A DNA stretch of 64,000 bases from Tolypothrix sp. NIES-4075 (GTDB taxonomy: Bacteria > Cyanobacteriota > Cyanobacteriia > Cyanobacteriales > Nostocaceae), in NCBI RefSeq assembly GCF_002218085.1, contig NZ_BDUC01000005.1:622641-686640 (forward strand), written 5' to 3'. The notes beneath the pieces are model-generated. The model was not told where the DNA came from. It was given only the letters and a program-made list of their open reading frames with translations, and searched no databases. Both the position numbers and the translations under genes were made by a program. Below, in pieces: positions 1 to 8,878 of the stretch (its first letter is position 1; every line of letters begins with the position of its first letter).

Positions 1-434
1 ACAAGTCTTCGCTTAATATTTACTGTTATGAAAAATCACGTTCAACTCACAATAGACAAGTAGTTGAGGGATTGTGGGGAACAGTGAGCGCTACTTTAAA
101 AAACGCACTTGTGACCAAAAAGCAGGGGAGCAGGGAGCAAGGGGGAGTATTTAGGGTTTCCCCTGCACTCATGGTATCAAGCCCCTAAATTTATTTATGC
201 TCAAAGTAAAAATATTCTCAATCGAGACGCAAAGCGCTCCTAAATAATGCGTCCTTGTTTCAATCCTTATAATTTATGTATGGGGTTCTCTCCCCTGCCC
301 CCTGCATAAGTATATGTAATGAAGGCGATCGCGTTGGCATCAGCTAACTTCGCTTCTCGGATAAGCATATTTGTCTTCGTAGTGAGGACTTCAGTCCTCA
401 TCTTAATTATATGAGGACTAAAGTCCTCACTACC
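1..434. other. intergenic region with no gene seen
   Basis: I see no coding region here. Positions 120-150 are purine-rich (GCAGGGGAGCAGGGAGC) and 289-305 are a matching pyrimidine-rich stretch, so the strand could fold back on itself. The region ends in a two-hairpin dispersed repeat listed separately. A gene upstream of the window may end before position 1, but no open frame is evident. Confidence 0.6.
379..433. repeat. two-hairpin dispersed repeat (GTAGTGAGGACT type)
   Basis: The left arm GTAGTGAGGACTTCAGTCCT and the right arm ending in AGTCCTCACTAC are inverted copies of each other, and each arm is itself a small hairpin. Related elements with the same GTAGT...ACTAC ends occur near 4440, 20468, 33600, 37013, 57782 and 59225. 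It lies just past the stop of the DUF1838 gene, where it could also act as a terminator. Confidence 0.8.
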
Positions 435-1250
435 TTACAATTCTTCTCCTGCTGGTAACGGGAAGGTTTCACCCGCTAGATAAGCCTCAAAATTCTGTTG
501 AAAATACAGCCACGAGGTCATATCTTCTCCTTCAATAAAGGATTTTGGTGCCTTCCTATATAGAGGAACGCGGGTATTAATTTCATCTTGAAGCAGTTGC
601 GGTAAATCGCTTAAGCCATCGACTTTACTACCGTAAGCACTGTATATCAAATGACCCTCATGCGCTCCCATTTTCATCCAAGGAAGCCATTGACCGATTC
701 TATCCCAACTCAATCTAAGTTGAGAAACTGAGGGTAATTCTGAGTTTAATAAATCTGCGGTGGGGACGGTGATTTTAAATAACTCCGCTGCCTGATAAGT
801 TGGATTTGGGCAATATTCAGCAAACTTTGGATCGTCTGCTAGAGGATTCGGGTAAGTGGGAAATATGTCAAATACAAAGGTTGTAATGTCACCATCTACT
901 TGCGCGGGAAACTTACCTTTAAACTGACCTTGTACAGGATTATTCGCAACATGCATTACCGGCACTTTCTCACCCGTCCAAGGATTTTCCCATTTTTGCA
1001 CAATCTCGCTTGTCTTTGGGTCGAGGTAGTAAGTCAGTTCTCTAGAGGTAAAATCCCAGCTACCCTCTTCTGTGGGAATACACCTACTTACACTCATTCC
1101 CAACATTTCAAATAGAAGTTTTTTCTTTTCACCTGGTATAAAAGCGTAAATTGCACCTTTCCAAACCAAAAAGGTTGATTGGGTGGGATCGAGGGAAGAA
1201 CGAGTCTTTATCCATGCTTGAGCATCAAATTCTTGGGTTTCGGCAACCAT
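435..1250 (-). CDS. DUF1838 family protein
   Basis: This 271-residue protein resembles the DUF1838 family of soluble proteins of unknown function. Supporting features are the N-terminal DAQAWIKTRSSLDP stretch, an early WKG(A)IYAF segment, the GSWDFTSRELTYYLDPKT segment and the Trp-rich WDRIGQWLPWMKMG segment. An in-frame ATG lies 19 codons upstream (1307), but I prefer 1250 because AAGGAG sits 7 nt before it (1258-1263, minus strand) and the protein then begins like its relatives. There is no signal peptide or membrane span. It stands alone, transcribed away from the Uma2 gene to its right. The biochemical role is not known. Confidence 0.8.
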   Translation of the reverse strand: MVAETQEFDAQAWIKTRSSLDPTQSTFLVWKGAIYAFIPGEKKKLLFEMLGMSVSRCIPTEEGSWDFTSRELTYYLDPKTSEIVQKWENPWTGEKVPVMHVANNPVQGQFKGKFPAQVDGDITTFVFDIFPTYPNPLADDPKFAEYCPNPTYQAAELFKITVPTADLLNSELPSVSQLRLSWDRIGQWLPWMKMGAHEGHLIYSAYGSKVDGLSDLPQLLQDEINTRVPLYRKAPKSFIEGEDMTSWLYFQQNFEAYLAGETFPLPAGEEL

Positions 1251-1366
1251 TTTTTGGCTCCTTGCTATGTGAAGTTGAAGGGGAAAAAGGGTAGTATCAG
1301 CTACCAACTTACTGAGTGTACACTCTCCTGCTTATTTTATATAGCTCATAGTCAGCAATGAGAGCG

Positions 1367-1528
1367 CTTAGTACAGCATGAGCGTAAAAGCGTAGCGTTT
1401 TTAAATGCATCTTGACGCATTAACATTGTATCGAGACGCGATCGCATTGTATCGGGATGCGATCGCATTGCAAACTCTATTGCGAAATTTAATTTGCTAC
1501 TTTATTAATGAAATGCTGTACTTAGTTT
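1367..1528. repeat. 21-bp minisatellite element, copy A (3 units)
   Basis: A leader GCGTAAAAGCGTAGCG (from 1382) is followed by three 21-bp units (1408-1428, 1429-1449, 1450-1470), each built on an ATCG...GCATT pattern, then by a tail ending AAATGCTGTACTTAGTTT (1511-1528). CTTAGTACAGCAT at 1367-1379 is a near-perfect inverted copy (12 of 13) of ATGCTGTACTTAG at 1513-1525, so this copy has terminal inverted repeats like a small non-autonomous element. The rest of 1251-1693 holds HIP1 octamers and nothing else that I can name. Confidence 0.75.
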
Positions 1529-1693
1529 GGGCACGCGCATTATGGCTTGTTTTGGCAAGAATAAAGCTGTGAAAGTGTAGGCGATCGCGCTCTAATATCA
1601 AATGATTAAGAGTGTATGCGATCGCGCTCTATTATTCCAAAATTCCCAATTCCCTAGTGCTAGGCTACAGTTAACGTTCTTCAAAAAGCAACT

Positions 1694-2269
1694 ATGACTG
1701 CCCTTACCGTTAACTTACATCCTGTCATTGAGCTAACAGATGAGCAATTTTTCCAACTCTGCCAGAATAATCGAGATTTGCGCTTTGAGCGCACCGCTCT
1801 TGGAGAATTAATTATTATGCCTCCAACAGGCTGGGAAACTGGTAACAAAAATTCTAAACTCGCACAGCGCTTGGGCAATTGGGCAGATGCTGATGGTACA
1901 GGATTGGCTTTTGACTCGTCAACAGGTTTCAAACTTCCCAATGGTGCAAACCGTTCTCCGGATGCATCCTGGGTTAAACGATCGCGAATCGAAACTCTCA
2001 ACCCAAATCCCGCACGATTTATGCCACTTGCTCCTGATTTTGCCGTAGAATTACGCTCTGCAAGTGACACGTTACAGACATTACGACAAAAAATGCAGGA
2101 GTATATTAACTGCGGTGTGCGTTTAGGTTGGCTTATCGATCCTCAAAACCAACAAGTAGAAATTTATCGTCAAGGACAGGATGTGGAAATTTTGCAATCT
2201 CCTGCTAGTTTATCAGGTGAAGATATTCTGCTGGAATTTGTATTGGATTTGACACAGATTTTAAGTTAG
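1694..2269 (+). CDS. Uma2 family (DUF820) PD-(D/E)XK nuclease-like protein
   Basis: This 191-residue protein has the Uma2/DUF820 layout: an N-terminal ELTDEQFFQLCQNN segment, ALGELIIMPPTG, GFKLPNGANRSPDASWV (carrying the PD of the nuclease fold), then FAVELRSASD and the YINCGVRLGWLIDPQNQQVEIYR strand region. The ExK motif reads ExR (VELRS), a substitution that may lower or change activity. These proteins are numerous in cyanobacteria, and the function of most is unknown. It stands alone between two copies of the 21-bp minisatellite element. The ATG at 1694 is preceded by no clear ribosome binding site. Confidence 0.9.
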   Translation: MTALTVNLHPVIELTDEQFFQLCQNNRDLRFERTALGELIIMPPTGWETGNKNSKLAQRLGNWADADGTGLAFDSSTGFKLPNGANRSPDASWVKRSRIETLNPNPARFMPLAPDFAVELRSASDTLQTLRQKMQEYINCGVRLGWLIDPQNQQVEIYRQGQDVEILQSPASLSGEDILLEFVLDLTQILS

Positions 2270-2274
2270 GAACT

Positions 2275-2535
2275 GTGTAAAAGCGTAACATTTTTAAATG
2301 CATCGAGTCACAATCGCATTGTGTCGGGTCACAATCGCATTGTGTCGAGTCACAATCGCATTGTATCGAGTCACAATCGCATTGTGTCGGGTCACAATCG
2401 CATTGTGTCGGGTCACAATCGCATTGTGTCGAGTCACAATCGCATTGTGTCGGGTCACAATCGCATTGTATCGAGTCACAATCGCATTGTGTCGGGTCAC
2501 AATCGCATTGCAGGGTATTGCCTTTCTTTAATTCG
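2275..2535. repeat. 21-bp minisatellite element, copy B (10 units)
   Basis: The leader GTGTAAAAGCGTAACATT (from 2275) is followed by exactly ten 21-bp units (2301-2510) reading TCG(A/G)GTCACAATCGCATTG with only A/G and G/A variants. The tail CAGGGTATTGCCTTTCTTTAA starts at 2511. Because 21 is a multiple of 3, frames stay open on both strands, which explains the repetitive open frames here; I do not regard them as genes. The remaining 2536-2732 shows no further structure. Confidence 0.9.
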
Positions 2536-2732
2536 TAGCGTTCGTATGAAACGCAGAGAACACAGAGAAATAAGAGTTTAGGAGAGTCTTTGCGCTCATT
2601 CCTCACAAATTTTAACTTAAGCAATCTTTAACAAACATACTCCGTACCTTTACGATTATCGCAGTTGAAGTGAGGTATTCGCGTTCTACAATAAATATTT
2701 CCCCCGTTTGCCAAAATCAGGGTGAGTGAGTG

Positions 2733-4361
2733 ATGTTGTTGAAGTTGCATAAAATCGAAAAGCTGAAGACAAGCGTAGGCAATAGTTTACGCCTAGTCTT
2801 GCCAGTGGCTGTCATATTCTTTGTTCTTTGTCTAATATTTACCCTGCATCGATATTACAGTTTTTACGCCTCATTCGATCAAGGTATTTTTAACCAAGTT
2901 TTTTGGAATAACCTCCACGGACGCTTTTTTCAAAGTTCTCTGTCTTCAAGTCTTTCAACGAATGTCGTTCATGGTGGAGAAGTCCCGACAGTTTATTATC
3001 ATCGGCTAGGTCAACACTTTACACCAGCGTTGTTACTTTGGCTACCTATATATGCGTTGTTTCCCTCACCAGCAACTTTAACGGTTATCCAAGTGACGTT
3101 GATTGCTGCTGCTGGTTTGGTGTTGTATTTATTGGCACGACAATATTTAGAACCACCATTAGCAGTAATGATAACTGCTAGCTATTACGCCGCAAATGCC
3201 GTCATAGGTCCAACTTTATGCAACTTTCATGACATTTGTCAGACTCCCCTATTTATGTTTGGGTTGCTGCTAGCAATGGAAAAACGCTGGTGGCGTCTGT
3301 TTTGGGTGCTAGCAGTGTTAGTTTTGGCTGTGCGAGAAGATAGCGGTGTAGAATTGTTTGGCGTTGGGATTTACATGATTTTAAGTAAACGCTTTCCCCG
3401 CGCTGGACTTGCCGTGTGTACGCTCAGTTTTGGGTATATGCTGGTTCTGACTAATCTAATTATGCCGCTGTTTTCTAAAGATATTTCCCAGCGGTTTATG
3501 ATGGAGCGGTTTGGGCAATATGCAAATGGTAACGAAGCTTCTACAGTACAAATTATTTGGGGGATCGTGAGCAACCCAATTAGATTGTTAGTAGAACTTG
3601 TTACACCAGTAGATAGAACAATTAAGTATTTACTTGGTCAATGGTTGCCTTTGGCATTTGTGCCTGCTGTTGCACCGGCATCTTGGGCGATCGCTGGTTT
3701 TCCCCTGCTAAAATTATTTTTGGGTAAAGGCGATTCGGTTTTAGCGATTACGATTCGTTATGCGATGACGGTAGTTCCTGGACTATTTTACGGGGCAATT
3801 CTTTGGTGGTCGCAGCATCCGAAAGCCTTTAAACCTTCATTTCGTCGCTTTTGGGTGGGTTGTATTTGTGTTTCTCTGTTTTTTAGCTTTACATCCAACC
3901 CAAATCGGACTTTTTACTTTCTGATTCCTGATTCGGTCAAGCCTTGGGTATATGTATCGCTACCCCAACAATGGCATCATGTAGGACAATTTCGTTCATT
4001 ATTAGGGCAAATTCCCCCAGATGCTAGCGTGTCTGCTACTACTTATCTTGTACCGCATCTTTCCAGCCGTCGGGAAATTCTCCGCTTGCCGGCACTAGAG
4101 TTGAGAAATGATGCGCGGGAGGTGATAAACGTAGATTATGCGATCGCCGATCTGTGGCAATTACAGCAATATGCACCCGCTTTCAAAAGCGATCGCGCAG
4201 CAATGCTTGAACTTATTCAACTCATTGACCGTCTGACCACTAACCTTGAATATGGAATCATTGGTTTTGAAGATGGTGTTATCCTACTTAAAAAATCTGC
4301 CATATCAAAAGAGGAAGCAAAAGCTGCTTGGTTAGACTTTCGCAAAGAAGTGGGGAGTTGA
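2733..4361 (+). CDS. DUF2079 family integral membrane protein
   Basis: This roughly 540-residue protein has about ten hydrophobic segments and the hallmarks of DUF2079 membrane proteins: YYSFYASFDQGIFNQVFWN after the first span, the GQHFTPALLLWLPIYALFPS segment, and a C-terminal soluble part (VSATTYLVPHLSSRREILRLP). The family is distantly related to GT-C glycosyltransferases such as dolichyl-phosphate mannose enzymes, so a membrane glycosyl-transfer role is an inference. A GTG at 2730 directly precedes the ATG at 2733; AGGGTGAG lies just upstream. A GT4 glycosyltransferase follows on the same strand after a repeat-bearing gap of about 225 bp. Confidence 0.85.
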   Translation: MLLKLHKIEKLKTSVGNSLRLVLPVAVIFFVLCLIFTLHRYYSFYASFDQGIFNQVFWNNLHGRFFQSSLSSSLSTNVVHGGEVPTVYYHRLGQHFTPALLLWLPIYALFPSPATLTVIQVTLIAAAGLVLYLLARQYLEPPLAVMITASYYAANAVIGPTLCNFHDICQTPLFMFGLLLAMEKRWWRLFWVLAVLVLAVREDSGVELFGVGIYMILSKRFPRAGLAVCTLSFGYMLVLTNLIMPLFSKDISQRFMMERFGQYANGNEASTVQIIWGIVSNPIRLLVELVTPVDRTIKYLLGQWLPLAFVPAVAPASWAIAGFPLLKLFLGKGDSVLAITIRYAMTVVPGLFYGAILWWSQHPKAFKPSFRRFWVGCICVSLFFSFTSNPNRTFYFLIPDSVKPWVYVSLPQQWHHVGQFRSLLGQIPPDASVSATTYLVPHLSSRREILRLPALELRNDAREVINVDYAIADLWQLQQYAPAFKSDRAAMLELIQLIDRLTTNLEYGIIGFEDGVILLKKSAISKEEAKAAWLDFRKEVGS

Positions 4362-4439
4362 GGAGGGGGAGCAGGGACAAGGGGAATTTTTGGAAAATAT
4401 CTTCCCCAATAGTCCACCACACTAAAGAATGCCTAGTTG

Positions 4440-4484
4440 GTAGTAAGGACTTTAGTCCTTAAAAAGCGATAAATCGCTTACTAC
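4440..4484. repeat. two-hairpin dispersed repeat
   Basis: GTAGTAAGGACTTTAGTCCT is followed by AAGCGATAAATCGCTTACTAC. The outer ends GTAGTAAG and CTTACTAC pair with each other, while the inside holds two unrelated small palindromes. It belongs to the same family as the element at 379-433 but with a different second hairpin. Confidence 0.8.
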
Positions 4485-4587
4485 GAAAGAAAGCAAAGTT
4501 TCCTTGGTAGACTACTAGTCCCCATTCCTGATTGCCCAGTTATATTTTTGGATATTTGTAAATGTAAAGAATCGGGGAGTTTAATTG

Positions 4588-5775
4588 ATGAAGATATTGG
4601 TATTAAGTTGGGAGTTTCCACCTCGCATCGTGGGAGGAATTGCGCGTCATGTGGCGGAGTTGTACCCGGAAATAGTCAAGTTAGGGCATGAAGTCCACCT
4701 GATTACGGCGGAATTTGGTCATGCACCGATGTATGAGATAGTCGATGGAGTGCATGTGCATCGCGTGCCGGTGGCTGGTGGTCACGACTTTTTCCACTGG
4801 ATAGTAAACTTAAATGACAGCATGGGGCATCACGGCGGTAAGTTGATGCTAGAAGATGGTCCGTTTGATATTATCCATGCTCATGATTGGTTAGTGGGCG
4901 ATGCAGCGATCGCTCTCAAGAATACCTTTAAAGTGCCGTTAATTGCTACAGTTCACGCGACGGAATTCGGGCGCTATAATGGTATTCACACTGATACCCA
5001 ACATTATATTAGTAGCAAAGAAAACCTACTTGCTTTCAACGCTTGGCGGATTATCGTTTGTACCGACTACATGCGGCGAGAAGTTGAACGAGCGCTTCAC
5101 AGTCCTTGGGATAAAATCGATGTTATCTACAACGGTATCCGCCCAGAAAAGAAACAACACCATCAAGATTTTCATGCCCAGGATTTTCGCCGTCAATTTG
5201 CCGACGATAATGAAAAAATTGTTTATTATGTCGGTCGCATGACTTATGAAAAAGGCGTTTCCGGATTGCTAAATGCAGCACCAAAGATACTTTCAGAAAT
5301 GGGTGGTTACGTCAAGTTTGTGATTATTGGTGGTGGCAATACCGACCATCTTAAACGTCAAGCTTGGGATTTGGGAATTGCCCACAAGTGCTATTTTACC
5401 GGCTTTATGTCCGATGAATACTTAGATAAATTTCAAACTATCGCTGACTGCGCCGTTTTTCCCAGTCTTTACGAACCCTTTGGTATTGTTGCCTTAGAAA
5501 GCTTTGCCTCTCGCGTTCCGGTAGTCGTTTCTGATACTGGCGGTTTTCCTGAAGTAGTGCAACACACGAAAACGGGTATTGTTACCTGGGTTAACAATCC
5601 AGATTCTCTAGCTTGGGGAATATTAGAAGTGTTGAAAAATCCAGGTTATCGGCAATGGTTAGTTGATAACGCTTATGAGGATTTAGAAAGACGCTTTAGC
5701 TGGTCTAAAATAGGCAAGCAAACAGAAGATGTATATCAGCGGACAGTTAAAGAGCGATCGCACGTTGTATGGTAA
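4588..5775 (+). CDS. glycosyltransferase family 4 protein
   Basis: This 395-residue protein is a GT-B fold GT4 glycosyltransferase. The N-terminal domain starts with ILVLSWEFPPRIVGGIARH (the glycine loop of this family) and carries HAHDWLVG. The C-terminal nucleotide-sugar domain has VGRMTYEKGV and the EPFGIVALES motif (E-x7-E). It would transfer a sugar from an activated donor to a glycan or lipid; the substrate cannot be read from sequence. The start is the ATG at 4588, after GGGGAG at 4574-4579, rather than the TTG just before it. The end of the gene runs directly into a heptamer repeat array. Confidence 0.9.
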   Translation: MKILVLSWEFPPRIVGGIARHVAELYPEIVKLGHEVHLITAEFGHAPMYEIVDGVHVHRVPVAGGHDFFHWIVNLNDSMGHHGGKLMLEDGPFDIIHAHDWLVGDAAIALKNTFKVPLIATVHATEFGRYNGIHTDTQHYISSKENLLAFNAWRIIVCTDYMRREVERALHSPWDKIDVIYNGIRPEKKQHHQDFHAQDFRRQFADDNEKIVYYVGRMTYEKGVSGLLNAAPKILSEMGGYVKFVIIGGGNTDHLKRQAWDLGIAHKCYFTGFMSDEYLDKFQTIADCAVFPSLYEPFGIVALESFASRVPVVVSDTGGFPEVVQHTKTGIVTWVNNPDSLAWGILEVLKNPGYRQWLVDNAYEDLERRFSWSKIGKQTEDVYQRTVKERSHVVW

Positions 5776-5929
5776 TGGGGAATGGGGAATGGGTAATGGG
5801 GAATGGGTAATGGGGAATGGGGAATGGGTAATGGGTAATAATTCTTTTTCCAGTCCAAGCTCGCATTGCGTCCCCATTGCCCAATTCACTATTACCTATT
5901 ACCAATTCCCAATTCCCAATTCCTATACA
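5769..5929. repeat. heptamer (STRR-type) inverted repeat element 1
   Basis: The left arm (5769-5837) is a run of GGGGAAT and GGGTAAT heptamers. The centre (5834-5860) reads GGTAATAATTCTTTTTCCAG and continues with TCCAAGC. The right arm (5876-5926) is the inverted set CCCAATT/ATTACC. The same centre recurs at 17789-17815. The element fills the gap between the GT4 gene and the cyanophycinase-like gene and can form a long hairpin. Confidence 0.85.
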
Positions 5930-6910
5930 TTGTTTAAAATTGCGCTCAAGCTGGTCTGGATAATAGCGATCGCCTTAATATTGCCTGTTGAAGCGAAGGT
6001 AACGCCCAATTTAAAGGGCAACGCTGCCAATGTCAATCCTTCCTTGCACGGTCCCGTCTTTGATTTGGGTGGAGGTGGTTCCGATGTCGATGAAGCTATC
6101 CAGTGGATGATTAACCGAGTTAGGGGATGTACTAACTGCACCACCAAGGTTGATGTAGTTGTCCTCCGCGCTTCTGGAGATGACAGCTACAATCAGCCAA
6201 TTTACGATATGAAAGGAGTGGACTCGGTGCAGACTTTCGTCATTGCCAGCCGCAAAGACGCAAACAACGCTGATATTGTCAATAAAGTTAAAAATGCCGA
6301 GGTGATTTTCTTTGCAGGTGGCGACCAGTGCAAATACATCCGCAACTGGAAAAACACCAAGCTGGAAACTGCTGTAAAGTCTGTTTACGCAAAGAAAGGC
6401 GGTATTGGGGGAACTAGTGCGGGAGCGATGATTCAAAGTGATTTTGTTTACAACGCTTGTGCAAACAGAGTTGAAACTGAAGACGCACTCGCAGATCCTT
6501 ATCGAGATGTAAGCTTCACCTATAACTTTTTTTCCTGGGCAAATCTGAAGGGAACCATTGTAGACACGCACTTTGACAGACGGGAACGAATGGGTAGGAT
6601 AATGGCTTTCATAGCCCGTCAAATCAAAGATGGTGTAGCTAAAAGTGCTTTGGGGATAGCAGTTAGCGAAGATACATCGGTAGTAGTCGAGAAAAACGGC
6701 AAAGCCAAAGTGATGGGTAAGGGTCCAGCATACTTTATATTAGGCGATCGCACTCCTGAAGTCTGCGAAAAGCGAACTCCTCTAACTTACTCCAACTACA
6801 AAATCTGGAAAGTTAACAGCGGTGAGACATTCAACTTGAGAAACAGACCAACAACAGGCTATTATCTCAGAAGCGTCAAAAAAGGACGAATAAATTCAAA
6901 TCCATATTAG
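5930..6910 (+). CDS. secreted cyanophycinase-like peptidase (family S51)
   Basis: The protein matches the peptidase S51/cyanophycinase family. GGTSAGAM carries the catalytic Ser (about residue 163), FFAGGDQ precedes it, and VDTHFDRRERMGR is the D-x-H-F...R.R.GR motif of cyanophycinases (D212, H214). Family members cut beta-aspartyl-arginine peptides in the reserve polymer cyanophycin. Unlike the cytosolic enzyme CphB, this one has an N-terminal hydrophobic segment (LVWIIAIALILPVEA), so it is probably exported. The start is uncertain: the frame is open back to 5729 through the heptamer repeat. TTG at 5930 gives a normal signal peptide but has no clear ribosome binding site. Confidence 0.8.
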   Translation: MFKIALKLVWIIAIALILPVEAKVTPNLKGNAANVNPSLHGPVFDLGGGGSDVDEAIQWMINRVRGCTNCTTKVDVVVLRASGDDSYNQPIYDMKGVDSVQTFVIASRKDANNADIVNKVKNAEVIFFAGGDQCKYIRNWKNTKLETAVKSVYAKKGGIGGTSAGAMIQSDFVYNACANRVETEDALADPYRDVSFTYNFFSWANLKGTIVDTHFDRRERMGRIMAFIARQIKDGVAKSALGIAVSEDTSVVVEKNGKAKVMGKGPAYFILGDRTPEVCEKRTPLTYSNYKIWKVNSGETFNLRNRPTTGYYLRSVKKGRINSNPY

Positions 6911-6978
6911 ATGTAAAATCGCACAAAATCCTCAAAAAAACTCCGCGTCCCTTTGTGTTCCTCTGCGTTTAAACCTCC

Positions 6979-8142
6979 TCATAATTTCACCAGCTGACGC
7001 AAACCTTGCACCGTAGAAATAAAGTGTTCCCCTACCCTGTCAATCTCCTCTTGCGTATTAAATCTGCCGATCCCAAACCGCACCGATGCATAAGCTAATT
7101 GTTCCGAATGTCCCAGCGCTGTGAGAACATGAGAAGGTGCAGTTGTCGCACTAGAACAAGCAGATCCAGAAGAAACCGCCATTACAGGCTGCAATCCTAA
7201 CAGCAAAGCAGCACCATCAACTTTTTCAACACTGATATTTAAATTTCCCGCCAATCGTTGGGTAGGATGTCCGTTGAGATGAATTCCTGGCAGTTGGGAA
7301 AGTTGTTTCCACAATCTTTCTCTTAATTGTGTCAAGCGATCGCATTCTATCTTTTGTTCTTCTAAACCGATTTCTACAGCTTTCCCAAATCCGACAATTT
7401 GCGGTGTATATAGTGTACCAGAACGCATTCCGCGTTCATGTCCGCCACCATGTTGTTGCGCTGCAAGTTGTACTCTGGGGTTGCGACGACGCACATATAT
7501 AGCACCGATACCCTTAGGACCGTATACTTTGTGTGCAGTTAGCGACATCAAGTCAATTTTCATCGCTTGCACATCAAGAGGAATTTTGGCGATCGCTTGT
7601 GCTGCATCGGTGTGAAAAATAATTTCCTGACGATGACATAATTCACCAATTTCTGCTAACGGTTGCAAAACGCCAATTTCATTATTAGCAGCCATCACCG
7701 AAACTAAAATTGTATCACGACGTAAAGCTTTTTCTAACTCATTTAAATTAATTATCCCGTCTTTTTCAACCGGGAGAATTGTAATTTCAAAACCAAGACT
7801 TTTTAAATAATTGCAAGGGTCAATAACTGCGCTATGTTCGGTTGCAACAGTAATAATATGTTGCCCTTTTTGATAATAAGCTTCAGCAACACCTTTAATC
7901 GCTAAATTATTCGCTTCTGTCGCACCGCTGGTAAAGACAATTTCTTCCGGACTAGCGTTAATTGCTTCTGCTAAAATCTTTCGCGTTTGTTTAACAGCCG
8001 CTTCTGCTTCCCAACCGTAAACGTGACTAATACTAGAGGGATTTCCAAAGTGTTGAGTGAAGTAAGGTAGCATTGCAGCTAGTACTCTTTCATCTACAGG
8101 AGTGGTAGCGTGACAATCGAGATATATAGGGCGATGATACAT
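6979..8142 (-). CDS. iscS: cysteine desulfurase (NifS/IscS type)
   Basis: This is a full-length (387 residues) PLP-dependent cysteine desulfurase, which takes sulfur from cysteine for iron-sulfur cluster and other sulfur-cofactor assembly. Motifs are YLDCHATTPVD at the start, TSGATEANN, TEHSAV, HTDAAQA, the PLP lysine K205 in LTAHKVYGPKG, and the sulfur-carrying cysteine C329 in SSGSACSS, typical of the IscS-like group. The gene lies 5 bp after the stop of the PD-(D/E)XK gene, so the two are likely cotranscribed. It could equally be called nifS; no nif genes are nearby. A scaffold gene (nfu) lies 12 kb away. Confidence 0.93.
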   Translation of the reverse strand: MYHRPIYLDCHATTPVDERVLAAMLPYFTQHFGNPSSISHVYGWEAEAAVKQTRKILAEAINASPEEIVFTSGATEANNLAIKGVAEAYYQKGQHIITVATEHSAVIDPCNYLKSLGFEITILPVEKDGIINLNELEKALRRDTILVSVMAANNEIGVLQPLAEIGELCHRQEIIFHTDAAQAIAKIPLDVQAMKIDLMSLTAHKVYGPKGIGAIYVRRRNPRVQLAAQQHGGGHERGMRSGTLYTPQIVGFGKAVEIGLEEQKIECDRLTQLRERLWKQLSQLPGIHLNGHPTQRLAGNLNISVEKVDGAALLLGLQPVMAVSSGSACSSATTAPSHVLTALGHSEQLAYASVRFGIGRFNTQEEIDRVGEHFISTVQGLRQLVKL

Positions 8143-8147
8143 AATTA

Positions 8148-8798
8148 TTAAATCAAAATTTGACCAAAATTTTTTAATATACTCAGAACTTTGTATAATT
8201 CATTTTCGCGTTTAAACAGGGAAAACGGTTCAGACAAAGCATACTTTGGTGTATCTTGCTTAGTCAGTTTTAGGAAAATAAAATCACTACCATTCATTAC
8301 TAGCCCAAAAGCAGGTCGTTCAGGGTTAGGATTAGCCAACATATAAGCTAGAACTTGAGGTATACCCATTATTAGAGAAAATCCAGCCCTTTTAGATTCG
8401 ATAGTTAATAACCACAATTGTTGTTTTAAAACCAGCACATCAATACGACCTCGGAGAATTTCTCCCTCATCTTCCAAAGCAATTTGTATAGATTCTTCGG
8501 TTTCAATATCAAAAGGAAGGCGATAAAATCCTGCTAAATCTAACAAGGGAGCTAGCACTACCAGTTTTACCAATTCTTCTAATATACGGCGGCGCTTCAC
8601 CAAGCTAAGATAATTCGTTTTAACTCTATCTAAAGCCTGCTTTTCTGACTCAGTAATTTCTGGCAAATTATCAAAACACTCTGTAAAAAACTCGTCACCT
8701 TCAGCTTGCTGTAGACCAAATTTTTCTTCTAAGTCAATGATGTTAACGGTTTGTGCTTGGATAACTTGAACCATAGTTGATATACGAGCTTTATTCAT
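8148..8798 (-). CDS. PD-(D/E)XK nuclease-like protein (restriction subunit R-like)
   Basis: This 216-residue protein resembles the small cyanobacterial proteins often labelled restriction endonuclease subunit R. The segment GRIDVLVLKQQLWLLTIESKR carries the D...ExK signature of the PD-(D/E)XK fold, preceded by a conserved RRRILEELVKLVVLAPLLDLAGFY helix region. No helicase or methyltransferase gene is adjacent, so a classical restriction system is not supported. It is the first gene of a probable two-gene unit with the cysteine desulfurase (5 bp gap). An alternative start is the internal ATG at 8774; neither has a clear ribosome binding site. Confidence 0.75.
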   Translation of the reverse strand: MNKARISTMVQVIQAQTVNIIDLEEKFGLQQAEGDEFFTECFDNLPEITESEKQALDRVKTNYLSLVKRRRILEELVKLVVLAPLLDLAGFYRLPFDIETEESIQIALEDEGEILRGRIDVLVLKQQLWLLTIESKRAGFSLIMGIPQVLAYMLANPNPERPAFGLVMNGSDFIFLKLTKQDTPKYALSEPFSLFKRENELYKVLSILKNFGQILI

Positions 8799-8878
8799 TA
8801 TTGTATAGTGTATATTACTTCTCTAGCACCCCAATTGCAACGACGCTAAAATAGGCACAGAACAATTTTAAGGTTTGC

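Noticed and set aside
2301..2510. CRISPR array
   Set aside because: The 21-bp units are directly contiguous with no variable spacers, and no cas genes are present.
2205..2624. Repetitive open frames on both strands in the 21-bp repeat block (for example CDCDPTQ or ALCRVTI repeats)
   Set aside because: They exist only because the unit is 21 bp, a multiple of 3, and lacks stop codons in several frames. There is no ribosome binding site or family resemblance.
8148..8798. Complete restriction-modification system
   Set aside because: There is no methyltransferase, specificity or helicase gene nearby; only a small PD-(D/E)XK protein is present.
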